DNA from: Oreocharis arfaki
Lineage: Eukaryota > Chordata > Aves > Passeriformes > Paramythiidae
Length of the DNA: 64,000 nt
Reading direction: 5' to 3'
Assembly: GCA_013398015.1 (NCBI GenBank)
Contig: VZRR01009823.1
Coordinates: 434,001 to 498,000 of the forward strand
Shown one piece after another: positions 21,301 through 28,830 of this stretch. Position 1 is the first letter of the stretch. Each line of letters begins with the position of its first letter. The notes below the pieces were generated by a model, which saw only the letters and a list, made by a program, of their open reading frames with translations, searched no databases and was not told where the DNA came from. A program made the translations under genes and the position numbers.

Positions 21301-23816
21301 TGAAAGGCAAAGCACTGGATTTGTCTGTACTGACACTACTAATGTATTTATGTTCAAACAAGTTGATCACATAATCAAGACAGCTCAGAGCTGAACACAG
21401 ACAATTTCCCCCAACACTTTTCCCTGCCCATCCATTGGCTTTATTTGTGCAGCTTGCCCTGTGAGACCATGGCTGGAGAAAGAGCTGGATTTGCATCTAC
21501 ACAACCAAGCCATTGCAGCCTCAGCAGTATCATAGAGATCTTGATATGTAAGGACTGGACAGTCCCAGGGATGCACAGCCTATGTTTTATATACATACAC
21601 TACACAGCACTCACCGGCCACCAAACCATGCTCCGTCCAGCCAGGAAAAACCCACCCACTGTGCCTCGGTTGGTGGAGAACATGGACTGGGAAAAAAGAA
21701 AAAAAAATTTTAATGGTATTTCAAGTGTACTAGGCAAGTGTACTATACACAGGCTGAGAGCAAACAGCTAGAATGAAGGGATAATAAAATACACGGGCAG
21801 GGTAAAATGAAAGAAACAGAGTGGCTGAGAAGAACAATCTTATGATGAAGAAAATAATACAATGTAGCAATGATTCTTTTATCTAGGCCTACATTAGCCA
21901 TTCAAGTTTCATTGCTTCACCTTTCATTATAGTGTGAAACACTAAAATAAAATTAAATTTAACCAAGAAAAGTTATCCCACAAATAAAAGCTCACCTGAA
22001 TTTTTCATTGGGGTGAAAAGCCTTTGATTTCAGACATCAAAATAGACTATAAGGTGCAAGTTTATTAACAGAAAGTATGCAGCCTTTTTACTCAATACCA
22101 TTCTGCACCTACAGGTATCTGTTTTCTTCTTGTGATATCAGCATTGTGCCTGATTCCCTCTGAAGCTCCAAAAGAAGAAGCCAGCTAAAACTTCCTTTTC
22201 ACAAACTCATTTTGTCTTTGTCAAGGGATAGGCTTTAGAGGGAAGCTCCCTCCAATTTTTGTTAATGACCCTGAGCCATTATTTACTGCATTCCCATTGT
22301 CTACTCTGATGGACTTTGAACAGGTAAATAAAGAAAGAAGACCTGGGAAAATTAGCCATATATTTTCTTCTGATGCAGAAAAAAGGAAGTAAATATGGTG
22401 GATTTACATTTAATTGCACACAGCAATTGAGTAAGTATTTGTCCAATAATGATGTCATCATGGTTGGAAAGAAACAGTTCCAGGAATTAACTCTGCACAC
22501 GATGGCCTGAGAAGCCACAGATCAGCCCTTTATTGTCAGAGATCTTTAGCATAAAGTTCAACTACGGCAACAGCCAGACTCTCATGGCAAAGACCCAGCT
22601 CCCTCCTGCCACACAACAAGGTGTTCTGGTGGACTGGGGCTTCAAATTTTTTGCTGTGTTTGGCCTCCACTCCCATGCTGTAGAGGCAAAGAAAACGATG
22701 TGTTCACTTTGTGCAAACCCTAAATTTTTGGTGCCCTTCAGATTATTGCCAGGCTGTTAGAAAGGGAAGTTCGTTCTGCAGCTGACTTTTCTGCACTGCA
22801 AAATGTTCCTGGGATGGTCCTGGAAAGCAGAGGATTCCTGAGGGGCAATACCTCCTCTCTGCTTGTTAATGGTCAGGTGTTTAGGTCACCAGGAGAGTCA
22901 GGGAAACCCGAACTCAGTGACATTCCACAATGTTCACACCGTTGTAGCTCAGTATTGTCCCATTCCCTCCAAACACTCCAGCTGTGAGGTCCCAGCGCTG
23001 GGCTGGGAGGTGCCTTTCCCCTGGTTCCCGGTGCTTTGTTTGCCTTGGCTCCGGGCTCGCCTCGCAGCGCTGCCGGGCGAGGGCAGGAGGCACCGCGGCG
23101 CTGGGCCAGGAGCGCAGAGGCACTGCCAGCATCTGCCGCCCCCGGAGCTGTTCCTGCCTCACAGGTACAATGGTTCTGCACCCTGGAGTCCAGAAACAGC
23201 CCCGACAACGCTGCCCTCAAACGGCACCCCCAGCCCCCGTCCCGTCCCTGTCACAGTCCCAAGCCCCAGCTGCCACACGGCCACCCCATCCCCGCCGCAC
23301 ACGGCGTCACCTCCCTTCCCAGCCCTGCATCTCTCCCTCCCCACTATTTCCTATGGCATGACCTCACGCCACCAGTTCTCCCTGCAGTCCCAGTGCTCCG
23401 TGGCCAAATCCCACCTCTCAGGTGCAGCCTGTTTCTAAGAGGGACCCTGGCTGATCTTTACCGATCACATCTCTCAGCTCTGTCCCACACAAACCTCATT
23501 ACTCCACCTTTCCCACCAGTTCCACTCATCCATCTAAAGGGATGCCTCCCTGGGTCACCATCCCCTCTACAGTAAATAAGTGCCCACATTTTGCCCACCA
23601 TGAACTTGTTAACTATCTCAGTTAAGCATCAACATCTTTATACAATTACACATTCTCACTTACTGAGCCGTTTTGCCAAGATTCTATCATCTCCCTACTC
23701 ACTAAGTAAAACAAAAAATCACAACATACCCATAGTCCCACTGCCAGAACTACCAAAAAATAGATGACAATAACAGAGATGTCCACAGCATTGTTGATCC
23801 TTATGATGGATTCCAT
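144..23816 (-). CDS. SLC5A1: SGLT1 Na+/glucose cotransporter, complete 15-exon coding sequence
   Basis: Secondary active transporter that couples two Na+ to uptake of glucose or galactose across the apical membrane of enterocytes and proximal tubule. Coding exons, 5' to 3' on the minus strand: 23730-23816, 21615-21686, 14672-14776, 12588-12647, 12132-12236, 7469-7574, 7161-7241, 6588-6808, 5511-5646, 4652-4759, 3567-3717, 2810-2978, 1563-1778, 1156-1258, 144-367. All introns are GT-AG and phases agree, giving 647 aa (human 664). Sugar-site residues by human numbering (N78, H83, E102, Y290, W291, K321, Q457) are present as N62, H67, E86, Y274, W275, K305, Q441. The Na2-site residues A76, I79, S389, S392, S393 are present as A60, I63, S373, S376, S377. 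Gln at 441 argues for SGLT1 and against SGLT3 (Glu there). The N-terminus is 16 residues shorter than human. The ATG is in strong context (A at -3, G at +4), with an in-frame stop 60 nt upstream and no earlier in-frame ATG. Confidence 0.97.
368..1155 (-). other. SLC5A1 intron 14
   Basis: 788-bp GT-AG intron. I see no gene, repeat or RNA in it; open frames at 592-973 are chance. Confidence 0.85.
1156..1258 (-). CDS. SLC5A1: SLC5A1 coding exon 14 (aa 540-573)
   Basis: Encodes LYRLCWSLRNSKEQRIDLDA and an acidic, rapidly evolving stretch ending EKDHES, the cytoplasmic loop before the last helix. 103 nt. This loop carries the only length difference from human after the N-terminus (one residue shorter). 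Acceptor GGCAG, donor GTAACT. Confidence 0.93.
1563..1778 (-). CDS. SLC5A1: SLC5A1 coding exon 13 (aa 468-539)
   Basis: Encodes two membrane helices joined by the loop YGTGSCVAPSNCPFIICG, ending KPIPDVH. 216 nt, phase 0, acceptor CCGCAG, donor GTGAGT. Readthrough past the donor gives VSII, confirming the exon end. Confidence 0.96.
1779..2809 (-). other. SLC5A1 intron 12
   Basis: 1,031-bp intron. Its only recognisable content is a CR1 LINE fragment in antisense orientation to the gene (listed separately). Confidence 0.85.
2310..2465 (+). repeat. CR1 LINE 3'-end fragment
   Basis: The text reads like the conserved 3' part of avian CR1. It runs from a degraded 'gggaaattctgtttaaaca' through 'ggttacctagagacactg' and 'tggagtctccattgctgg' to 'attcaaaacccagctgga'. 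The copy is old and broken, with no open frame. The T-rich insertion at 2350-2368 is not part of the consensus as I know it. Confidence 0.75.
2810..2978 (-). CDS. SLC5A1: SLC5A1 coding exon 12 (aa 412-467)
   Basis: Encodes AFMLFLIGISIAWVPVVQSA, then QLFDYIQ (Q441, sugar contact) and the helix ending FCKRVNEQ. The KRVNEQ-GAFWG junction with exon 13 fits the SSS-family signature. 169 nt, acceptor TTACAG, donor GTAAGT. Confidence 0.95.
3567..3717 (-). CDS. SLC5A1: SLC5A1 coding exon 11 (aa 362-410)
   Basis: Encodes [20 protein letters not shown] and on to SEKELMLAG. It holds the Na2-site serines S373, S376 and S377. 151 nt; split codons Gly361 and Arg411 flank it. Acceptor TTTCAG, donor GTGAGC. 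The local sequence is GC-rich. Confidence 0.95.
4652..4759 (-). CDS. SLC5A1: SLC5A1 coding exon 10 (aa 326-360)
   Basis: Encodes an extracellular cysteine-rich loop, VVACVVPEVCQHYCGTTVGC, and the start of the next helix (VVELMPN). The loop cysteines match those of human SGLT1. 108 nt with split codons at both ends, acceptor CCTCAG, donor GTAAGA. Confidence 0.95.
5511..5646 (-). CDS. SLC5A1: SLC5A1 coding exon 9 (aa 280-324)
   Basis: Encodes VIVQRCLSGKNMSHVKAGCI and the helix with GYLK (K305), ending SRILYT. The Asp325 codon is split with exon 10. 136 nt, acceptor GACAG, donor GTATGA. Confidence 0.95.
6588..6808 (-). CDS. SLC5A1: SLC5A1 coding exon 8 (aa 207-279)
   Basis: Encodes the large extracellular loop (AIPSNISYGN, ECYTPR) and the helix ending WYWCTDQ, which carries Y274 and W275 of the sugar site. 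The human N-glycosylation sequon (N248-T-T) reads N232-T-M here and is lost. A new sequon N227-I-S lies five residues earlier. 221 nt, acceptor TTTCAG, donor GTACTG. Confidence 0.95.
7161..7241 (-). CDS. SLC5A1: SLC5A1 coding exon 7 (aa 180-205)
   Basis: Encodes [20 protein letters not shown] followed by FILMGF, the conserved SSS-family segment (human [20 protein letters not shown]). 81 nt, starting and ending inside the split codons for Gly179 and Ala206. Confidence 0.95.
7469..7574 (-). CDS. SLC5A1: SLC5A1 coding exon 6 (aa 144-178)
   Basis: Encodes ADIFSGAVFIQLAIGLNLYV and the helix ending ALYTIT, then one base of the split Gly179 codon. 106 nt, acceptor TTCCAG, donor GTGAGT. It follows a 4.6 kb intron. 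Confidence 0.95.
9070..9102. repeat. Perfect 13-bp inverted repeat (stem-loop)
   Basis: Left arm TTAATTATTGAGC (9070-9082) and right arm GCTCAATAATTAA (9090-9102) are exact reverse complements around a 7-nt loop. It is AT-rich and lies within SLC5A1 intron 5. Confidence 0.85.
11567..11690. repeat. Pyrimidine-rich low-complexity tract
   Basis: Nearly continuous C/T-rich sequence on the plus strand (purine-rich on the transcribed SLC5A1 sense strand), in intron 5. No regular unit. Confidence 0.7.
12132..12236 (-). CDS. SLC5A1: SLC5A1 coding exon 5 (aa 109-143)
   Basis: Encodes [20 protein letters not shown] and the following helix up to FTKIS. The [12 protein letters not shown] stretch is a hallmark of SGLT family members. 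105 nt, phase 0, acceptor CCACAG, donor GTAAGT. Confidence 0.96.
12588..12647 (-). CDS. SLC5A1: SLC5A1 coding exon 4 (aa 89-108)
   Basis: A 60-nt phase-0 exon encoding [20 protein letters not shown], one membrane helix and its cytoplasmic end. Acceptor CTGCAG and donor GTAAGT. Human equivalent: [20 protein letters not shown]. Confidence 0.95.
12648..14671 (-). other. SLC5A1 intron 3
   Basis: 2,024-bp intron. A plus-strand open frame of 155 codons (13839-14306) is present but resembles nothing known and shows no splice or codon support. A short tandem duplication with units like 'catgactctgcagt' lies near 13508-13535. Confidence 0.8.
14672..14776 (-). CDS. SLC5A1: SLC5A1 coding exon 3 (aa 54-88)
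   Basis: Encodes the broken helix of the transporter core, containing LFASNIGSGHFVG. It holds A60 and I63 (Na2 site) and N62, H67 and E86 (sugar binding). 105 nt, phase 0 on both sides. Human 'GLAGTGAASG' reads GIAGTAAAGG here, a conservative change next to the binding site. Confidence 0.96.
14777..21614 (-). other. SLC5A1 intron 2
   Basis: 6,838-bp intron, the largest in the gene. It holds a (CCAAA)3 run near 16210-16228 and homopolymer runs; I recognise no transposable element, coding exon or RNA gene in it. Confidence 0.75.
21615..21686 (-). CDS. SLC5A1: SLC5A1 coding exon 2 (aa 30-53)
   Basis: Encodes SMFSTNRGTVGGFFLAGRSM followed by VWWP, the conserved loop between the first two helices. 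It is 72 nt, phase 0 on both sides, with acceptor CCCAG and donor GTGAGT. It lacks an in-frame stop and is nearly identical to human SGLT1. Confidence 0.96.
21687..23729 (-). other. SLC5A1 intron 1
   Basis: 2,043-bp intron between exons 1 and 2. It contains a GC- and CpG-rich block at about 22980-23420, unlike the surrounding AT-rich sequence. Open frames of up to 191 codons in that block are an effect of base composition. Confidence 0.8.
22980..23420. promoter_or_regulatory. CpG-rich block in SLC5A1 intron 1 (possible internal CpG island)
   Basis: Densest at 23040-23300, with many CG dinucleotides such as 'gctcgcctcgcagcgctg' and 'caccgcggcgctgg'. It lies 400-800 bp downstream of the SLC5A1 start codon. 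It could be a regulatory island or alternative promoter, or just a GC-rich repeat. Confidence 0.4.
23730..23816 (-). CDS. SLC5A1: SLC5A1 coding exon 1 (aa 1-29)
   Basis: Encodes a short cytoplasmic or extracellular lead (MESIIRINNAVDIS) and the first membrane segment ending VVLAVGLW. Donor is GTATGT. It matches the human 'IRNAADISIIVIYF' part, but the roughly 16 residues before it in human SGLT1 are absent. Any 5' UTR inside this exon runs to the right of 23816. Confidence 0.93.
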
Positions 23817-23852
23817 CCTGGCTGCTTCTCTGGCTTTCTTCTTCTTTCTCTC

Positions 23853-23890
23853 CTTATATGCTTCTTGCAGAGTTCAGGTTAATGATAAAC
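23853..23890 (-). promoter_or_regulatory. SLC5A1 core promoter: HNF1 site and TATA-like element
   Basis: On the minus strand, GTTTATCATTAAC (23878-23890) matches the HNF1 consensus GTTAATNATTAAC at 12 of 13 positions. ATATAAGG (23852-23859) sits about 20 bp downstream. If the TATA-like element is used, transcription would begin near 23826 and the 5' UTR would be only about 10 nt. HNF1 is a known activator of mammalian SGLT1. The start-site position is inference. Confidence 0.65.
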
Positions 23891-26800
23891 TTCCGTCATC
23901 CCCTATGTCTTATACAATATATAACTTCAGATTCACTTGTCTCCCATGGGACACAAGTTGAAGCTGCTGCTTTTCCTTGGACAGCAACTCTTTCCCAAAT
24001 AGTGCTCCTCTGTTACAGGTGCTGCAGATTTCAGAGTTCAGTGTCCCTGCCAAAGGCGCTCGGGGTTTTAACATCCACGAGCGGATGTCTGAGGACTGAC
24101 AGGGAAAGGAGTGGCTTGGCTGCAATAAAGCTGCATATTTACCTAACTGTGGGTGAATACTGGTTGGGGTTTTTTTTAAGTGGATGTACCTGTAAATCTA
24201 GTCATGGAAGATGTAGTTCTTTTAGTTGATGATGGTAAGCAATTATCTGTGAGGAGTGACCTGACACCTGGGGAAAACTCAGGGATCCAGGATCTGGGAC
24301 ACCCTCTGTGTCATCTCTCAACTCAGCAGCATTACTCAACAGAGAAACAGTCCTGTGTTTACGGGAAAGAGGCAACTTGAATCTGCTTCCATCTCTCACA
24401 TGGATACAGGCAAAGATGCATGTGAACACAAGACCTGGATCCAGGAGCTTACTGGGCTGAATTTCAGGCTGTTTAGACCATGGTGTTGGCTCTCTCTATT
24501 GCAGCTAATCAGCTTCACATTTGAGTAAGTTCAAAGTTCATCAGAGCTTGGGTCTGCTCTCCCTTTATTTGCTCCTCTGACTTCAGAACTAAGCTAAGCA
24601 AAGCAACTGGTCACAAAGATGTGGAACACACTGGCTATAGACAGATCCTCACAGCTCTGAGTAAGGAAGCTTCTCCAAAGGATGCCCATGATCCTCTGTT
24701 TGAGCTGGAAGAGGTCAGAGAAATCAAGGGTATTTAGAGCAACAGATGGGGGTGCCAGGCACATTTCTGGGCTCTGAGGATATCTGAGAGTCCCATTTTC
24801 TGCTTGATACTACGGAATCATTATTCATTTACAGCCTTTTGGGTGTAAAATGTGACCCTGAAGTTACACTAAGTGGAACAAGCAGTCCAGGACATGGGAA
24901 GCACAGCGGGTCTGACTGATCTTGCAGGTGTTATTTCCTTGGAGATGAAATCGAGGGCTGGCACTCTGTTCCTTGGTAACGATTCTTTCCTAGGCAAAGT
25001 ACCCTGTGGTAATCGTGGCTAATAAAAAGCAGCAAAGAAGCTATAATACAGTGGGATTACTTTTAAGAATAAAATTAAAATCTCTCTATTGTTTGAGCAC
25101 CTATACTCTTATAAAACAGTGCTACCCTCTGATAGTTTAGGCATCTCTCCCAAAACACATTCTTCAGTTTGTCTTACATGACTGAAATGCTAGCTTTAAA
25201 TCCAACAGAGAAAAAATTAACCCTGGAAGCTGCTGAGCATCCAAAATTCCCATTAGTTCTGACCTTCCCTGCTGTGTATTTCAGTGGAAAATAAAAGACT
25301 TATTTACTAACCTTAATTATCAGGAGACAGTTTGCCTAAGATAGGCTGCAGATGGCGCTTCTTTACAGAGATTGACACATATTCCTCCGGGTCCTTGCAA
25401 CTAAAAAAAGTTTGGTTTTCACTAATTCCATTTCTGTGTCAGTCTACAGAGGCAAGCAAAAGAAAACATAAGTCAGGAACCGATCTTCTCTAACGTGCCT
25501 TGTGTTCTCATCCTTGCCTCTGCAGAAGAGAGCTCAGAGGCTGAACAATACTACAGCCTCTGTCCACAGCTCCTAGTGTGGCCACACCAACAAGATTCCA
25601 AGGTTTGAAACACTAATAGAGAATCAATGTCTAAAAAATAGTAATCACACAATTCCTATCCTCATGTACAGTGGAAACAAACTTAATTGGTTTTTTATTT
25701 CTGTGGGCCACAAACTGAAACCAAACAGAAAGCGACGTCATCTACAAGACTGTTAGAAGGGGAGGCAGCTTTGTCAAGGCTCTGAATCTCTCATATCCAC
25801 GTCCTCATATCTGCAGCCCAAAGAGACACTTGGAAGCACTGTACATTGTTGGTGTACCCAGTGATTCACTGTATGAATTCAGTGCATATAAAAGGTCTCT
25901 GAAAGGTCAGGCGAGTTTTAAGTTTGGAAATTGGCTAAATCTTTCTTTGTGTTAAAGCTTTGAAAGATAAGCATGAGTAAATCTCCTGACCTGATGAGTG
26001 AACACTGCATCAGAAGACAACAGTAATTTCTTTTCCTCACACTCAGCTAGCAATGTACTTCAGTGGGTCTCTCATCATCCTGGAGGGTCTCTTCAAGCAG
26101 GTTTAGGGTTCCAGTACTAGACAAATTGACAAATAATTTGATATACTGGGGGTATTCCTCTACTCTTGCCTGTGAGCAATTGCCAGGGCAATTTCTCGAA
26201 GTAAGAGAGATTTTAATAGGAGTGAGAAAACCAAGTAGTTTAAGTAACATAACACAGTGCCTCTGATCCACGTCTATAATGATTCCTCCCCTCGGGATCA
26301 AGCCTGATGACATTTAGCTTATCATGAATGTGCCTGTTCATACCTGATAGACAAAACAGAGAATGGAGGAGAGGGCAACTAGCTACAGACCAGCGAGGAA
26401 CTGGTTCAAATTCCCACCCCAGGTTGCTGATGGAGACCAAACAGAATAAATGCCATGGATCTGCATTCCTGACTGACCAGCCACAACGGTCTGATGGGCC
26501 ACAGGGCAGCTCATGAGAAGCTGCAATTGCTGCGTTGTCATTAGAAAATGGAACTGCAGCACAGAAAATTTGAGAGTTACTGGCACTTAGCCAAGGCTCT
26601 TACAAACTCCTGTGTAAGCCTTTCTCCTGAGAATGACAAATGATAAAGCAACAGTAAAACGAACTACAAAGAGAAAGATGCATCAGCATGCAAAGTACCT
26701 CCCATGGAGGAACTCCTCTAATCTTTTCCCTGGCATTCCTCCACATCTCTTGATAAAGCAAGCAGATTTCTTTGGGGATGCTCCTCAGAAATGCTGATTT

Positions 26801-28004
26801 ATACAGTATCCTTTGTACAAGTAATGAAGGAGAGAAACAGACAAAAATTTGCAGTTACATTATTTGAAGAAGGCCATATACTATGTTAGCAAATTCTCTA
26901 CCCTCCTTTAATGGTTTCCTAGTCATGCAGTATGAACTTGGAAAAGAGTTCATATTGGCAAGTGGACAAAATAAGGCTCTCAGCACAGCTTTCCTAAAAC
27001 AGTTCTAATAATAGAGGGTGGCAGATAGAGGACTGTTTAACACTTTTTGCTGATGCCAAAAGTCCTTTCTCTCTTTCTGCAATCTTGATTAAGTGAGCAA
27101 AACCTGGTTCTAATTAGAAGAATCAGTCGTAGAAGGATGACAAAAATGTGGGAAACTAAAATGTGGAATCAATTGAAGAGGAATTACTAGAAGGAAAAAA
27201 GATCCGAAGTCCAGTAGGTTTGATGTAGATAGAAGAAAAAAAATCAGTAGGAAAACAGGTGCTTTCCTAAAAGGTTATCAGAAAGAAAGCAAGCAAGGTC
27301 ATTCTATTCTGATACACTGAGAGGATCAGATTAAGAAACATGAACAAAACCACGTGTTTATCAAGAGACAAAAGAGATAACAAAAATGAACACTTTGAAG
27401 ACTAATTTTCTGATTAGTATCTCTACAGAGGAGAAATATCAGAGGACATAAAATAGGTCTATATGCAGACAGACAAACAGAATTGAAGCAAGGAAATACA
27501 TTCACTTCTTCAGCAACTGATTAAAACTGTCTCTGTGTGATCACTAAGTACACTCAGCCCTGGAGTAACTCAGCATTGCCAATCTTATAAAAACAACAGT
27601 CTCAGGGCTGTATTCTTCCTACAGGACAGGCCAAGACAGCAAATAATTTAATTTATTTTGGGTTTATGTGTGTTTTATTAATTCTTATATTTCAGGGGGT
27701 TGATAGGGGTGGGCTAATGGCAAGAGATGGGTTTGAAATTTCCACTGGGACTAATAAAGCTGAATAACACATTAAAAATTACTCCCCAAAGCCAATACAG
27801 ACTGCCACCAGATTTAGCCACCTGACAGCAGGGCTGGTTATTCCCCACAAGCAACTTCTCAATTGAGGAGCATTCTCATTAAAATAGAAGTAGTATTATT
27901 ATTATTATCTCATAAATAATAGACTAAATAACATACGACATTATTCATTATCCTCATGATCTAATTCATTATATTTTGGATATATTTGAGTCTTGTTAAT
28001 CCTT

Positions 28005-28075
28005 CTTGGGCCCTTGAAACAATGCATCCAGAAAAACATTATTTGGGCCCTTGAAACAAACCGTCCAGAAAAACA
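28005..28075. repeat. Tandem duplication, about 33-35 bp, two copies
   Basis: The block 'gggcccttgaaacaa' followed by 'tccagaaaaacat' occurs twice in succession with few differences (ATGCATCC versus ACCGTCC in the middle). Confidence 0.85.
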
Positions 28076-28784
28076 TGCTGACCTGCCTCTTCTACTATTG
28101 CTGAACCTGAATAATAGAAGGAATTATGAAAAGCAGCTGCATAATCAGCATCCCAACTCTCACAAATATTTTTAACACTCATGTTTCAGAAATGCTTTGG
28201 GGAAAACAGTATCTCCACTGCATAGAATACAGGAGAGAAACGAACAGGAGCTGAGCTGCTGATGCCCCTTTCGCTGAAATAATTCTCCACCTTTCCACGT
28301 GACCCAATGAAAGCCTTTGCTGCCCTACTATTTTTCTCAAAACCAATGTAATTACTCTTGAACAACAGCCAGCCTCAGCCTTTGTGGGTATGTTTTGATT
28401 GCTCTACAGCAATAAACAGCAACAAATATATTATTACTTATTGTATCTGACAGGTTAATTTGATTACAGAAATCTCAGTGAAGGGGGAAAAAGACCATAA
28501 TCTACTAATGTCATAGCCTAATATAAATGTCCTATTTGCTCCACAGGGTCCCAGGGGCTCTTCAGGTAAAAGTGTTTGTAAAGTGTTTGGTTGTAAAATT
28601 AAATGGGGACAAAATCTTAATAATACTGTACAAAATACATATGAAGCTTCTTGAAAATGAGGGAGAACAGAAAACATTGCTGGAGAGAACCCAGGGGAAA
28701 TATTCTTTAAGGAATCTCTGGTCAGGATAAAAGGGAAAAGATTTGCCTGCAAACAAATCCCTAATGGGGCAAAGGAAAAGCTAA

Positions 28785-28830
28785 CAAACTAACAAAAAAA
28801 CCCCCAACAAACAAACAAAAAAACCCCATA
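28785..28830. repeat. A/C-rich low-complexity tract
   Basis: Irregular CAAA and ACCCCC units, resembling the longer tract at 34150-34285. Confidence 0.75.

Noticed and set aside
22863..23575. Overlapping open frames of up to 191 codons in SLC5A1 intron 1
   Set aside because: They are Pro/Ser/Arg-rich frames in several registers at once, a typical effect of GC-rich sequence.
26402..26416. tRNA B-box-like word GGTTCAAATTCCC
   Set aside because: No A-box, acceptor stem or anticodon arm upstream.
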